Origin: Bacteroidota bacterium
Lineage (GTDB): Bacteria > Bacteroidota > Bacteroidia > Flavobacteriales > Weeksellaceae
Direction of reading: 5' to 3'
DNA: 64,000 nucleotides
Assembly: GCA_023461035.1 (NCBI GenBank)
Contig: JAEWOD010000029.1
Location: forward strand, 1-64,000
The position numbers and the translations under genes are program-made. Under the pieces are notes generated by a model, which was not told where the DNA came from, did no database searches, and was given only the letters and a program-made list of their open reading frames with translations. Position 1 is the first letter of the stretch. The number at the start of each line of letters is the position of its first letter. Below, one piece after another: positions 50,973 through 60,975 of this stretch.

Positions 50973-52259
50973 TTAAAACAACTCTTTTCTGATGATGTTC
51001 TGCGATCTGTCCGGTCCTACCGAAACCAGATAAATCTCGATTCCCAGATATTCTTCGATAAAATGAATATAATCCTGAGCAGCTTCTGGTAATTCGTTAA
51101 AGGAATTGAACTTACAGATGTCTTCGTTCCATCCGGTCATTTCTTTGTAAACCGGTTGGTATTGTTCCAGTTTGGTAGTCGAAGCGGTGAAATAATCGAT
51201 GATTTGTCCGTCTTCTGTTTCATAAGCCGTACAGGCCTTTATAGTTTCAAATCCGCTTAGTACATCTAATTTGGTAATCACCAAATGCGTGATTCCGTTG
51301 ATTCGGCAAGCGTGCTTTAAGGCTACCAAATCAATCCATCCGGTTCTTCTCGGTCTTCCGGTAGATGCACCGAATTCATGTCCGACTTTGCGAATGTGTT
51401 CGCCTGTTTCATCATCCAATTCCGTTGGAAAAGGGCCGTTTCCGACTCGTGTACAATAGGCTTTGGAAACCCCAATCAGATTTTTGAGTTTGGTCGGAGG
51501 AATTCCAGCTCCCGTACAAACGCCTCCTGTAGAGGGAGATGAAGAAGTTACAAACGGATAAGTTCCATAATCAATGTCAAGCATCAATGCCTGTGCGCCT
51601 TCAAACAATACATTTTTTCCTTCGTCGATGGCATCATTTACTTCCACTACGGCATCGATCAACCGGTGTTTGATTTTTTCGCCGTAGGACAAATATTGAT
51701 TATAAATTTCTTCAAAATCCAATGCCGGTTTCTCAAATAATCTTTCAAACAGAGCATTTTTGATTCTCAGATTGATTTCTAATTTTTCTTTTAAAACTTC
51801 CGGATTCAATAAGTCGATTGCACGGATTCCGACTCTTGCCACTTTGTCTTCATAGCAGGGCCCGATTCCTCTTTTTGTCGTTCCGATGGAATCCTTTCCC
51901 GCGGCTTCTTCCCGATAAGTGTCCAGCAAAATATGATACGGCATGATGATATGTGCTCTTCGATCGATGAAAATATGGTCGCTGCTCAAACCTCTGCTTT
52001 CCAAAGAGGTAACTTCATCCAGAAAACTTTGCGGATAAACTACTACCCCGCTGCCGATGATGCATTTGCCCTGCGATTGTAAAACACCCGATGGCAATAG
52101 ATGCAAAACAAATTTATCCTCGCCTACGTAAACCGTGTGGCCGGCGTTATGCCCGCCCTGATAGCGGACTACATAATCGGATTTGGCAGAAAGTACATCG
52201 GTGATTTTTCCTTTTCCTTCGTCTCCAAACTGAAGACCAACAACGACATAAGTGGACAT
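50973..52259 (-). CDS. purA: Adenylosuccinate synthetase
   Basis: The 428-residue GTP-dependent enzyme joins IMP and aspartate on the way to AMP. It begins with QFGDEGKGKITDVL, followed by GHNAGHTVYV, the GTTKRGIGPCYEDK segment and the base-binding SKAYCTRVGNGPFPTEL with GRPRRTGWIDLVAL. The length is normal. Together with purB it makes the AMP branch of purine synthesis in adjacent genes. Confidence 0.96.
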   Translation of the reverse strand: MSTYVVVGLQFGDEGKGKITDVLSAKSDYVVRYQGGHNAGHTVYVGEDKFVLHLLPSGVLQSQGKCIIGSGVVVYPQSFLDEVTSLESRGLSSDHIFIDRRAHIIMPYHILLDTYREEAAGKDSIGTTKRGIGPCYEDKVARVGIRAIDLLNPEVLKEKLEINLRIKNALFERLFEKPALDFEEIYNQYLSYGEKIKHRLIDAVVEVNDAIDEGKNVLFEGAQALMLDIDYGTYPFVTSSSPSTGGVCTGAGIPPTKLKNLIGVSKAYCTRVGNGPFPTELDDETGEHIRKVGHEFGASTGRPRRTGWIDLVALKHACRINGITHLVITKLDVLSGFETIKACTAYETEDGQIIDYFTASTTKLEQYQPVYKEMTGWNEDICKFNSFNELPEAAQDYIHFIEEYLGIEIYLVSVGPDRSQNIIRKELF

Positions 52260-52483
52260 TTTTTGAATAGAATTTTATCGTGCAAATAAATTTGCTTGTT
52301 ACCGCACAAAAATAAAGGTTATACCTATTAGGCACAAATAAAAGAATCAACAAAAACGAGAAGTTTTCAAGAATTAAGAAACGGGTCTGTTTATTAAATT
52401 CAATTTGGTATCAATCTAAATTATGAGTCGTTTGAAAATCTAACTCTCCAATTCTGTAACTTTAAAATCACAAAAACATTTGT

Positions 52484-52807
52484 ATGAAAACAATCCTTTT
52501 AACTTTTGGTTTCGTTTTAACCAGTTTATTTGTGGTGACTTGTGCGGCAAATGCAGCTAAAACGGTTGCCCACATGGAAGCAGCACCTACAAAGGAATAT
52601 GTAAAAGCCAATTTTTCCGAAGATCAGCTGGCACAGGGAAAGTTGTTATTTGAAAATAATTGTGCAAAATGCCACGACCTCAAAGATCCTGAATCCCGGG
52701 ATCCTGAAAAATGGAATAATGTCCTGAAACGCATGTTACCAAAGACTCCGCTGGATTATGAACAAGGCCGATTGGTGCGTGCTTATTTAGTGGCTAATTC
52801 CAAATAA
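52484..52807 (+). CDS. Small exported c-type cytochrome
   Basis: A 107-residue protein with a signal peptide (to about residue 24) and a single heme-binding motif CAKCH near residues 64-68. RMLPK downstream supplies a plausible axial Met. The size fits small monoheme cytochromes that carry electrons in the periplasm or at the membrane. It is followed 36 bp later by pbpC but has no functional link that I can see. Confidence 0.85.
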   Translation: MKTILLTFGFVLTSLFVVTCAANAAKTVAHMEAAPTKEYVKANFSEDQLAQGKLLFENNCAKCHDLKDPESRDPEKWNNVLKRMLPKTPLDYEQGRLVRAYLVANSK

Positions 52808-52843
52808 AAATTTGGAATTATATTTGAGGATCGTTGGTTCTTC

Positions 52844-55168
52844 ATGTGGAAAAAAATTAAAATATTTTATCGGAAATTTAAAATCCCAATTTGGACAATA
52901 TTTGGGATTTTTTTTATTTGGTATTTGTTCTTTTCCTTACCCAAACCTCTTTTTAAAGAAGAAACATCCACACTGATTTACAGCGCAGATAACCGATTGC
53001 TGGGTGCTACGATTTCAGGTGACGAACAATGGCGTTTTCCTGCCAATGATTCCGTCCCCAAACGATTTGAAATCTGCATCACCCAATTTGAAGATGCTTA
53101 TTTCCTTAAACACCCGGGCGTGAATCTCGTTTCGCTGTTCCGGGCTTTCCGACAAAATCTAAGTTCGGACGGGATCGTGAGCGGCGGAAGTACCATCACC
53201 ATGCAAACCATCCGTTTGGCCAAACAAAATCCGAAAAGAACTTACGGACAGAAATTTCTGGAAATAATACAAGCAACCCGTCTGGAGTTGACAAATTCAA
53301 AAGATAAAATATTAAACTATTATGTTTCCCATGCCCCATTTGGGGGGAACGTAGTAGGACTGGATGCGGCTTCCTGGCGGTATTATGCCAAATCGGCCGA
53401 TCAGCTTTCCTGGGGAGAATCAGCAACTTTGGCGGTTTTACCCAATGCGCCTTCGCTTATTTTTCCGGGAAAAAATCAGGAATTATTATTGGCCAAAAGA
53501 AATCGTTTGCTGAAGAAATTATGGGATGAAAAATTAATCGATAAGGAAGACTACGAACTGGCTCTTTTAGAACCTTTGCCTGGAAAACCCAATGCACTGC
53601 CTGAAATTGCGCCTCATTTACTACAAACAGCCATCAAATCAAACAAAGGAAAACGCCTGAAAACCACACTCGATGCCAATCTTCAGGAACAGGTCAATTT
53701 GATTGTGGAGAACCACAAAAAACAATTCACCACCAATGAAATCCATAATCTCGCCGTACTGGTACTGGAAGTAAAATCGGGAAACGTATTGGCTTATGTG
53801 GGAAATGCTTCAGAAAAAAACAATCCCTATTCCAACCAAGTCGACATCGTCCAATCCAAAAGAAGCAGTGGAAGTATTTTAAAGCCCTTTCTTTATGGAA
53901 GCATGATTCAGGAAGGAAAACTATTGCCCCAAATGCTCCTTACTGATACACCGATGGACATTACCGAAAATTATGAAAGAAACTATTCGGGAGCCGTACC
54001 GGCCGATGAAGCATTGGCCAAATCGCTCAATATCCCGGCTGTCCACATGCTGGAATCATATAGTGTGGCTAAATTTCATCATAAATTAAAAGAATTCGGA
54101 TTTACCACTTTCACCCAAACGCCCAAACATTATGGTTTGTCGCTCATCGTAGGAGGTGGTGAAGTTACGCTTTGGGAGTTGGCACAGGCCTATCGGAATC
54201 TGGCTTATCGTGTGACTAAGCCCAATAATTATGTGTTCAACACGAAGATTGGTTATTTAAAAAACAAAGATAGTGAAGTTAAAAAATATCCTTTAAACGC
54301 CCAGTCCGGTTATTTGACTATAAAGGCTTTACAAGAAGTAGCACGTCCAGAGTCCGAAACCGGCTGGCAGGTATATTCAGGAAAAAATATCGCCTGGAAA
54401 ACCGGAACCAGCCATGGATTTAAAGATGCCTGGTCGGTAGGGATGACGCCTGAATATGTGGTGGCGGTTTGGGTTGGGAATGCAGACGGAGAAGGCCGCC
54501 CGGGAATCATAGGCGTGAAAGCGGCTGCACCGGTCATGTTTGATGTTTTTGGGCGGTTAAAGTTGAATTCCAGATTTAAAAAGCCGGAGAAAAATTGGAT
54601 TGAAGTCAAAACCTGTAAGGAAAGCGGATATTTATTGGGTGAAAATTGTGCGGAATTCGTCCGGACAGAAATCCCGAAAACGGCTGAAAACGGACCGGTT
54701 TGCCCATACCATCAAAAAATTCATCTGGATAAAACCAGAAATTATCGGGTGAATAACGAATGTTATCCTGTAAGCGAAATGATAACCGAAAAAAGATTTG
54801 TGTTGCCGCCGATTGAAGGATATTATTATCGGAAAATCCATCCGGAATATCAACCGGTTCCGGATTTTATGAAAGGCTGTGTGAATTACGGCGTTCAAAA
54901 TTCTTTTGCATTTGTTTATCCAAAAAAATTCACACAACTCTATCTCCCAAGGGATTATACAGGAGAAATACAACCGGTTATATTTGAGATAGCGTATAAC
55001 CAACCGGAAAAATCACTTTTTTGGTATTTGGACGGAAAATATATGGGAACTACACAAAATATTCATAAACTTGCGCTTAAACCCGAACCGGGTCGTCATA
55101 GAATTACCGTAAGTGATACAGAAGGCAACCGGATTCAAAAATATATTACGATTGTAAATAAAGAATAA
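52844..55168 (+). CDS. pbpC: Penicillin-binding protein 1C
   Basis: The 774-residue bifunctional enzyme has one N-terminal transmembrane helix. It carries a GT51 domain with QFEDAYFLKHPGVN and GGSTITMQTIRLAK, and a transpeptidase with the active-site SSGSILKPF (about residue 345) and KTGTSHGF. The C-terminal BiPBP_C domain of about 90 residues (ending KYITIVNKE) is diagnostic of PBP1C. It polymerises and may crosslink peptidoglycan. The length is typical. Confidence 0.94.
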   Translation: MWKKIKIFYRKFKIPIWTIFGIFFIWYLFFSLPKPLFKEETSTLIYSADNRLLGATISGDEQWRFPANDSVPKRFEICITQFEDAYFLKHPGVNLVSLFRAFRQNLSSDGIVSGGSTITMQTIRLAKQNPKRTYGQKFLEIIQATRLELTNSKDKILNYYVSHAPFGGNVVGLDAASWRYYAKSADQLSWGESATLAVLPNAPSLIFPGKNQELLLAKRNRLLKKLWDEKLIDKEDYELALLEPLPGKPNALPEIAPHLLQTAIKSNKGKRLKTTLDANLQEQVNLIVENHKKQFTTNEIHNLAVLVLEVKSGNVLAYVGNASEKNNPYSNQVDIVQSKRSSGSILKPFLYGSMIQEGKLLPQMLLTDTPMDITENYERNYSGAVPADEALAKSLNIPAVHMLESYSVAKFHHKLKEFGFTTFTQTPKHYGLSLIVGGGEVTLWELAQAYRNLAYRVTKPNNYVFNTKIGYLKNKDSEVKKYPLNAQSGYLTIKALQEVARPESETGWQVYSGKNIAWKTGTSHGFKDAWSVGMTPEYVVAVWVGNADGEGRPGIIGVKAAAPVMFDVFGRLKLNSRFKKPEKNWIEVKTCKESGYLLGENCAEFVRTEIPKTAENGPVCPYHQKIHLDKTRNYRVNNECYPVSEMITEKRFVLPPIEGYYYRKIHPEYQPVPDFMKGCVNYGVQNSFAFVYPKKFTQLYLPRDYTGEIQPVIFEIAYNQPEKSLFWYLDGKYMGTTQNIHKLALKPEPGRHRITVSDTEGNRIQKYITIVNKE

Positions 55169-55233
55169 TTTTTTGTAACAAATACTGAAATTCTAAAACT
55201 AATTGACATATCAAATAAATTAAACATTAAAAA

Positions 55234-56871
55234 ATGAAAAAACTAATTGCACCTCTCTTTTTATTGGTAATGAGTTTTCAGGCAATTGCACAAAACTCGG
55301 TAGACCAGCAAGAACTGGAAAAAAGAAATTGGTTCCACAGTGATTTTTCAAAAACCGGAATATACGGCGTGGGAACTGAATCGGCACTTGAATTTTTAAA
55401 TTCTAAAAATTTAAAACCTAAAACGGTAGTAGTAGGCGTTTTGGATAGTGGAGTAGAAATCGACCATGAAGATTTGAAAAATGAAATTTGGGTCAACAAA
55501 AAAGAAAAAGCCGGAAACGGAAAAGACGATGACAAAAATGGTTTTGTGGACGACATAAACGGCTGGGATTTTTGTACGGACGCTTCCGGAAAGGATTACA
55601 ATGAAGATTCGTATGAGGCAACCCGTGTAACTTTCATGTACGAGTCTGTTTTCAATTCAGGTAACAAAGCTGCAAATTTGGAAAATATGCGCAAAATGCC
55701 GAACGAATATCAGACTTATTTAAAAGCCCGAAAAGTTTGGGCAGACAAATACTATTCGGCCAAAAGCAAATCGGCCGGAAATGATGCCGAAGCTAATCAA
55801 ATCATGGGATTTTTAGAAGATTTGGCCGGTTATACAAAAGACATAAAACTTTCCAAAGAATCTTTACAAACGCTTCCTGAAGCAACGCCTGAAGACAAAG
55901 AACGAAAAGCAAAAGTAGAGTTTTTGATTACCAATAATCCTGAATTCGCAGGAAAAACCATGGGAGAAATCATTTCCGAAGCCAAAAAAGAATTTGGAAT
56001 GGTGGACGAAAGCGAAAATACCGATTTGCTTTATGCCTATAATCCTGATTATAATCCTGCCAAAGGTAAATTTGACATCAAAGGTTATGGAAACAATGAA
56101 GTGGAAGGACCTGATGCTTTTCACGGTTCCCACGTCGCAGGAATCATAGGAGCAACACGTGGAAATAAAATAGGAATGGACGGTGTAGCCGGAGGTTTGG
56201 TTCAAATTATGTCCGTGCGCACGGTGCCGGATGGTGACGAGCGTGATGAAGACGTAGCTGCTGCAATCCGCTATGCGGTTGACAATGGTGCTAAAGTCCT
56301 GAACATGAGTTTCGGGAAATCCTTTTCGCCTAACAAAGAAATGGTTTATGACGCAATTAAATATGCGGACAGCAAAGGCGTTTTGATGTTCCATGCGGCA
56401 GGAAATGACAATAAAGATTTGGATTACAACACCAATTATCCAAGTAATTTCAAAGATAATGATATGCATTCCATCGCTAAAAACTGGATTACCGTGGGCG
56501 CCAGCACCAGAACTCCTGAAAAACTAAAAGCATCTTTCTCCAATTTCGGAACAGTGAAAGTGGATTTATTTGCACCGGGAACAGAGATTTATTCGACGAT
56601 TCCGGATCAGAAATACAGTTATGCACAAGGAACCTCTATGGCTTCGCCGGTTGCGGCAGGATGTGCAGCTCTGGTTTGGGCCTATTTCCCAAATATGACT
56701 TCCGAACAAGTAAAAGAAGTTTTGTTTGATTCCGTAAACAAATCGGATGTAGAGGTAGAAGTTGGCTCAGAAAAAGACAAAAGAAAATTCAGCGATCTTT
56801 CTGTTACAGGCGGTGTGATTGATGTTAACAAAGCGGTTCGTTTGGCTTACGAACGTTACGGTAAGAAGTAA
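55234..56871 (+). CDS. Subtilisin-like S8 serine protease, exported
   Basis: This 545-residue protease has a signal peptide ending AIAQ. The catalytic triad is visible: Asp in VLDSGVEIDHEDL (about 71), His in HGSHVAGIIG (about 299) and Ser in GTSMASPVAAG (about 468). A roughly 190-residue charged helical insert sits between Asp and His, longer than in subtilisin and typical of Bacteroidota S8 proteases. There is no C-terminal sorting domain, so it is probably periplasmic. Confidence 0.93.
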   Translation: MKKLIAPLFLLVMSFQAIAQNSVDQQELEKRNWFHSDFSKTGIYGVGTESALEFLNSKNLKPKTVVVGVLDSGVEIDHEDLKNEIWVNKKEKAGNGKDDDKNGFVDDINGWDFCTDASGKDYNEDSYEATRVTFMYESVFNSGNKAANLENMRKMPNEYQTYLKARKVWADKYYSAKSKSAGNDAEANQIMGFLEDLAGYTKDIKLSKESLQTLPEATPEDKERKAKVEFLITNNPEFAGKTMGEIISEAKKEFGMVDESENTDLLYAYNPDYNPAKGKFDIKGYGNNEVEGPDAFHGSHVAGIIGATRGNKIGMDGVAGGLVQIMSVRTVPDGDERDEDVAAAIRYAVDNGAKVLNMSFGKSFSPNKEMVYDAIKYADSKGVLMFHAAGNDNKDLDYNTNYPSNFKDNDMHSIAKNWITVGASTRTPEKLKASFSNFGTVKVDLFAPGTEIYSTIPDQKYSYAQGTSMASPVAAGCAALVWAYFPNMTSEQVKEVLFDSVNKSDVEVEVGSEKDKRKFSDLSVTGGVIDVNKAVRLAYERYGKK

Positions 56872-56893
56872 AATTGTATAAAGTATAATGTAA

Positions 56894-56925
56894 AAATCCT
56901 GAGATGATGCTCGGGATTTTTTTTA
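56894..56925 (+). terminator. Intrinsic terminator after the S8 protease gene
   Basis: AATCCTGAG and CTCGGGATT form a stem with one G-T pair, followed by a run of T. Confidence 0.78.
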
Positions 56926-56931
56926 TTTTTG
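56924..56931 (+). promoter_or_regulatory. -7 promoter box of the LRR gene
   Basis: TATTTTTG fits TAnnTTTG and lies 20-27 bp before the ATG at 56951, right after the terminator. Confidence 0.5.
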
Positions 56932-56950
56932 CAACCTTAAGACTTAAACA

Positions 56951-58255
56951 ATGAAAAAAAATCTATTTACAGTTTTTTTAATGATCTCCTTTTTAGGATT
57001 TGGACAATATACTTATGTGCCAGATGATAATTTTGAGCAGGCATTAATTGACTTAGGATATGATGATGTATTGGATAATCAAGTTTTGACTTCTAATATT
57101 GAAAATGAATTTGTTCTTAATATATCAGATTTAGGAATTTCTGATTTAACAGGTATTGATGGATTTGAAAATTTAAGTGAATTATATTGTTATAATAATA
57201 ATCTCCTAGAATTAGATTTAAGTAATAACCCTAATATTAATAGATTATTTGTTCAGAATAATAATTTGGAAAATATAAATATAAGTAATTGTCCAATTCT
57301 TGTTTTCTTTAATTGTTCCAATAATAACTTAACAAATTTAGATTTGACTCAGAATTTTTATCTTAGAGATTTAACATTTCACAATAATTTAATAAGTGAA
57401 ATGGACTTTTCGCAAAACCCATTTCTACAAACAATTGACTGCATTAATAACCAGTTGGTTAGTTTGGATTTAAGTAATAATTCTGAATTGTATCGGTTGA
57501 ATTGTAAGGATAATAATATTAGTTCATTAAATATTTCAGAAAATGAAAATTTAAGATTTTTATTTTGTGAAAATAATGATTTAACAGAATTGAATTTAGA
57601 AAATAATTTCTCATTAGAGCAATTATTTTGCGATCATAATTATTTAGGAGATATTAACATTAGTCAAAATGTTCAATTGATTGAACTCTTTTGTAGCAAC
57701 AATAAAATCTCTTCAATTGACTTATCAAATAATATAAATTTAAGAGGCTTAAATATAGACTTTAATATGCTAACTAATTTAGATTTAAGCAATAATATAA
57801 ATTTAAAATTTCTTAATTGTAATAGTAATAATTTATCTGAATTAAATATTAAAAATGGAAATAATATAAATATATTGGAAAATGAAGATGGATACGGAGG
57901 TTTCACATCAATAAATAATCTCAACCTTTTGTGTATTCAGGTTGATGACGCATCTTGGTCCGCAGCTAATTGGACAAATGTTGATGAATGGTCAACTTTC
58001 AATGAAGATTGCAACTATATGGCTGTCTCAGATGAAGATTTAAATGAAATTTCAATTTACCCAAATCCAACCAAAAACATCCTGAATTTCTCCGAAAACT
58101 TAAAAGAAATCAGCATCTACGATTTATCAGGAAAATTATTTAAGAAAGGAAAAGGAGATCAAATTAACGTTTCCAATTTATCAAAAGGAACTTATCTCCT
58201 AAAAGGAATCACAAGTTCAGGAAAGAAAATCAACCAGAAATTCATCAAAAATTAA
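56951..58255 (+). CDS. Leucine-rich-repeat surface protein with type IX sorting tail
   Basis: The 434-residue protein has a signal peptide (ending FGFGQ), about twelve tandem repeats of roughly 21 residues with LxxLxCxxNxLxxLDLSxN spacing (about residues 60-320), and a C-terminal Por/type A sorting domain (ISIYPNPTKNILNF, then YDLSGK, LSKGTYLLKG, ending KFIKN). The tail directs passage through the type IX secretion system and attachment at the cell surface. The Asn-rich, AT-rich repeats resemble those of internalin-like adhesins; the binding partner is unknown. Confidence 0.9.
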   Translation: MKKNLFTVFLMISFLGFGQYTYVPDDNFEQALIDLGYDDVLDNQVLTSNIENEFVLNISDLGISDLTGIDGFENLSELYCYNNNLLELDLSNNPNINRLFVQNNNLENINISNCPILVFFNCSNNNLTNLDLTQNFYLRDLTFHNNLISEMDFSQNPFLQTIDCINNQLVSLDLSNNSELYRLNCKDNNISSLNISENENLRFLFCENNDLTELNLENNFSLEQLFCDHNYLGDINISQNVQLIELFCSNNKISSIDLSNNINLRGLNIDFNMLTNLDLSNNINLKFLNCNSNNLSELNIKNGNNINILENEDGYGGFTSINNLNLLCIQVDDASWSAANWTNVDEWSTFNEDCNYMAVSDEDLNEISIYPNPTKNILNFSENLKEISIYDLSGKLFKKGKGDQINVSNLSKGTYLLKGITSSGKKINQKFIKN

Positions 58256-58258
58256 AAA

Positions 58259-58297
58259 AAAATCCGATCACTGAGGCTCTCGAAGTGTCCGGATTTT
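58259..58297. terminator. Palindromic terminator (CGGTCACT family, copy 1)
   Basis: AAAATCCG and CGGATTTT bracket ATCACTGAGG and CTCGAAGTGT. It separates the LRR gene from the convergent fumC. Related elements are at 60114 and 63316. Confidence 0.72.
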
Positions 58298-58334
58298 CAT
58301 TTTCAAATTATTTCATTTTCAAATCTTCAAATTT

Positions 58335-58366
58335 AAGCCCCTCCTTTGGAGGGGTTGGGGAGGCTT
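58335..58366. repeat. GC-rich dispersed palindrome
   Basis: AAGCCCCTCC, GGAGGGG and GGGGAGGCTT make a short, GC-rich imperfect palindrome directly abutting the fumC stop. It stands out from the AT-rich context and may add to termination of both convergent genes. Confidence 0.5.
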
Positions 58367-59750
58367 AAATCATATCTTCCGGTTTCACCCAGGCATCAAA
58401 ATCTTCCGGCGACACATATCCCAGACGAACCGCTTCTTCTTTCAGAGTCGTTCCATTTTTATGTGCGGTTTGTGCGATTTCAGCTGCTTTGTAATATCCG
58501 ATTTTCGTATTCAAAGCCGTAACCAGCATCAGTGAATTATCCACCAATTCTTTGATTCTTCTATAATTCGGTTCAATTCCGCTTGCGCAATGTTCGTCAA
58601 AAGAAACACAGGCATCACCGATTAGTTCGGCACTTTGCAGGAAATTATAAGCCATCATCGGTTTGAAAACATTTAATTCGTAGTGACCTTGCGTTCCACC
58701 TATGGTAATGGCGACATCATTTCCCATCACTTGCGCGGCAATCATCGTCAAAGCTTCACATTGAGTAGGATTCACTTTTCCCGGCATGATGGAAGATCCC
58801 GGTTCGTTTTCCGGAATGAAAATTTCTCCGATTCCTGAACGCGGTCCTGAAGCCATCATACGGATATCATTGGCAATTTTATTCAAGGAAACGGCTAATT
58901 GTTTTAAAGCACCATGTGATTCCACGATGGCGTCATGTGCAGCCAACGCTTCAAATTTATTTTCGGCTGTAACAAAAGGAAGTCCGGTAAATTCGGCGAT
59001 GTATTTGGCAACCAGAACATCATATCCTTTTGGCGTATTCAGTCCGGTTCCGACCGCTGTTCCGCCCAAAGCCAGTTCAGACAAATGCGGTAAGGTATTT
59101 TTTAAAGCTTTCAGTCCATGATTCAATTGGGAAGCATAACCCGAAAATTCCTGACCTAAAGTCAATGGTGTCGCATCCATCAAATGGGTACGTCCGATTT
59201 TTACGACATCTTTGAATTGTTCCGATTTGGATTTTAAGGTATCTCTTAATTTTTCCACGCCCGGAATCGTTTTTTCCACAACAGCTTTATAAGCTGCAAT
59301 GTGCATTCCGGTCGGGTAAGTATCGTTGGAAGACTGTGATTTATTGACATCGTCATTGGCTTTTAAAACAGGTTCTCCTTCGCCGATTTTACCTCCTGCA
59401 AGAACTTGTGCGCGATTAGCTACAACTTCGTTTACATTCATGTTGGATTGGGTTCCGGAACCGGTTTGCCAGATGACCAACGGGAATTGGTCGTCCAATT
59501 TTCCTTCCAGAATTTCATCGCAAACCTGCGCAATGGCATCTCTTTTTTCTTCAGATAAAACACCCAATTCACAATTGGCATAAGCCGCTGCTTTTTTCAA
59601 ATAAGCAAAACCGCAAATGACTTCTTTGGGCATGGAAGCCGCAGGGCCAATTTTAAAATTGTTGCGGGAACGCTCGGTTTGAGCTCCCCAATATTTATCG
59701 GCAGGGACTTTTACTTCCCCCATTGTATCTTTTTCGATTCTATAATCCAT
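58365..59750 (-). CDS. fumC: Class II fumarate hydratase
   Basis: The 461-residue, iron-independent fumarase converts fumarate to malate in the citric acid cycle. It begins with [28 protein letters not shown] and has [33 protein letters not shown] and the signature [15 protein letters not shown]. Length is standard. A TAACTTTG -7 box at 59776-59783 on the same strand supports the start. Confidence 0.96.
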   Translation of the reverse strand: MDYRIEKDTMGEVKVPADKYWGAQTERSRNNFKIGPAASMPKEVICGFAYLKKAAAYANCELGVLSEEKRDAIAQVCDEILEGKLDDQFPLVIWQTGSGTQSNMNVNEVVANRAQVLAGGKIGEGEPVLKANDDVNKSQSSNDTYPTGMHIAAYKAVVEKTIPGVEKLRDTLKSKSEQFKDVVKIGRTHLMDATPLTLGQEFSGYASQLNHGLKALKNTLPHLSELALGGTAVGTGLNTPKGYDVLVAKYIAEFTGLPFVTAENKFEALAAHDAIVESHGALKQLAVSLNKIANDIRMMASGPRSGIGEIFIPENEPGSSIMPGKVNPTQCEALTMIAAQVMGNDVAITIGGTQGHYELNVFKPMMAYNFLQSAELIGDACVSFDEHCASGIEPNYRRIKELVDNSLMLVTALNTKIGYYKAAEIAQTAHKNGTTLKEEAVRLGYVSPEDFDAWVKPEDMI

Positions 59751-59775
59751 TTCTATCTGATTGAAAATTAAAGCC

Positions 59776-59783
59776 CAAAGTTA
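59776..59783 (-). promoter_or_regulatory. -7 promoter box of fumC
   Basis: TAACTTTG on the minus strand lies about 26-33 bp upstream of the fumC ATG. Confidence 0.5.
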
Positions 59784-59853
59784 AGAAACCTGAACAGAAT
59801 AATTTTTAAAAGTGATAATTTTCAGTTTCGCTTTGGAATTGAATTAAATTTTT

Positions 59854-59861
59854 TAATTTTG
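59854..59861 (+). promoter_or_regulatory. -7 promoter box of the small membrane gene
   Basis: TAATTTTG lies 20-27 bp before the ATG at 59881. Confidence 0.55.
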
Positions 59862-59880
59862 TCAGGATAAATTAACAGTT

Positions 59881-60087
59881 ATGGCTCAGTACTTAGGATT
59901 TGTATTTTTCTTGTTTATGGCTTGTTGCGGTTTTTGGGGAATTTTATATTTCGCATCCATCATTCCGTTTTGGTTAACCGGATGGTTTCGCATGAAGGCC
60001 AAAGAAAAGAAAGGAGGATTACATCTGGAAGTTCGTCCTACTTTGCCGGAACAGGAAGGCGTAACTTTATTATACAGCAAGAATTAA
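59881..60087 (+). CDS. Small membrane protein
   Basis: A 68-residue protein with one long hydrophobic segment (about 4-34, possibly a hairpin: FVFFLFMACCGFWGILYFASIIPFW) and a basic cytoplasmic tail KAKEKKGG. The promoter box upstream and a terminator 27 bp downstream make this a self-contained transcription unit. The family is unknown. Confidence 0.62.
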   Translation: MAQYLGFVFFLFMACCGFWGILYFASIIPFWLTGWFRMKAKEKKGGLHLEVRPTLPEQEGVTLLYSKN

Positions 60088-60113
60088 TTCGAAATAGAAA
60101 TAATTACAATATA

Positions 60114-60154
60114 AAAATCCCGGTCACTGAGGTTCTCGAAGTGACCGGGATTTT
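60114..60154. terminator. Palindromic terminator (CGGTCACT family, copy 2)
   Basis: AAAATCCCGGTCACT pairs with AGTGACCGGGATTTT, a 15-bp perfect stem between convergent genes. Confidence 0.85.
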
Positions 60155-60176
60155 GTTTTATATAATGACTTACAAA

Positions 60177-60833
60177 TTATTTCTTCGTAACTCTCAAATC
60201 TACACGTCTGTTTTGTGCTTTACATTCGTCAGAATCATTAGCCGGACAAACAAAATGTTGTGCACCATAGCCCTCGCTTTCAATTCGCGAAGCATCTACT
60301 CCACCGGCGATTAATTTGTCTGCAACGGATTTTGCACGTTCAGTCGAAACTCTTTGGTTTACGGCTGCGTCACCGGTATTATCTGTATATCCTCCTACTT
60401 TTACAGTTGCAGTTGGAAATGCTTTTAAAAGCGTGATAATATTGGCAACCTGGGCTTCTGAATTAGTTGTCAAGTCCGCTTTTCCTGTTGAGAAATACAC
60501 ACGGTCAAGCGTTACCCAACCTTGTGTTTTGTCATCACTTACTTTAAAATTGGCATCATTTAACATCGCAAACAATTTGTTTTCGGTTGAATTTTCACCT
60601 ACAGACATTTTGGAACCATCCGGCAAAGCGATTTCGATGTTGTTCCCGATATCGTAGATATAGTTTCCATCTGCATCCAATTTAGTCACTCCGGCATCTG
60701 CAGAATTTATATCAGTTGTAGAAGTATCTTCAACTGGAGCTGTAACCATTCCTTCTTTTTTCTCACATTTACAAGCTGTAAAGGCCAATGATGATGCGAC
60801 AACTACAGCCAAAATTCCTTTTTGTAATTTCAT
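60177..60833 (-). CDS. OmpA-family lipoprotein
   Basis: The 218-residue lipoprotein has a lipobox LAFTACKC (Cys at 20) and a C-terminal OmpA domain: VYFSTGKADLTTNSEAQ, KVGGYTDNTGDAAVNQRVSTERAKSVADKL, SEGYGAQH and the terminal NRRVDLRV. It should be anchored by lipid in the outer membrane and bind peptidoglycan through the OmpA domain. A Cys pair in VCPANDSDECKA may form a disulfide. The linker (residues 25-90) is acidic and variable. Confidence 0.92.
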   Translation of the reverse strand: MKLQKGILAVVVASSLAFTACKCEKKEGMVTAPVEDTSTTDINSADAGVTKLDADGNYIYDIGNNIEIALPDGSKMSVGENSTENKLFAMLNDANFKVSDDKTQGWVTLDRVYFSTGKADLTTNSEAQVANIITLLKAFPTATVKVGGYTDNTGDAAVNQRVSTERAKSVADKLIAGGVDASRIESEGYGAQHFVCPANDSDECKAQNRRVDLRVTKK

Positions 60834-60944
60834 AACTTATTGATTTTTAAATTGATTTAATTTTTAAATCCTTGGGAACAATTATTATTCCAAAGGACAT
60901 AATTTAAATTCGAAGGTAAAAGAAACAATCCAAAAAGAAAAAAA

Positions 60945-60952
60945 TATATTTG
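60945..60952 (+). promoter_or_regulatory. -7 promoter box of the lpxD-like gene
   Basis: TATATTTG lies 24-31 bp before ATG 60976 and overlaps an alternative GTG start at 60952, which argues against that start. Confidence 0.55.
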
Positions 60953-60975
60953 TGTTCTATTTTAATTCAAATAAA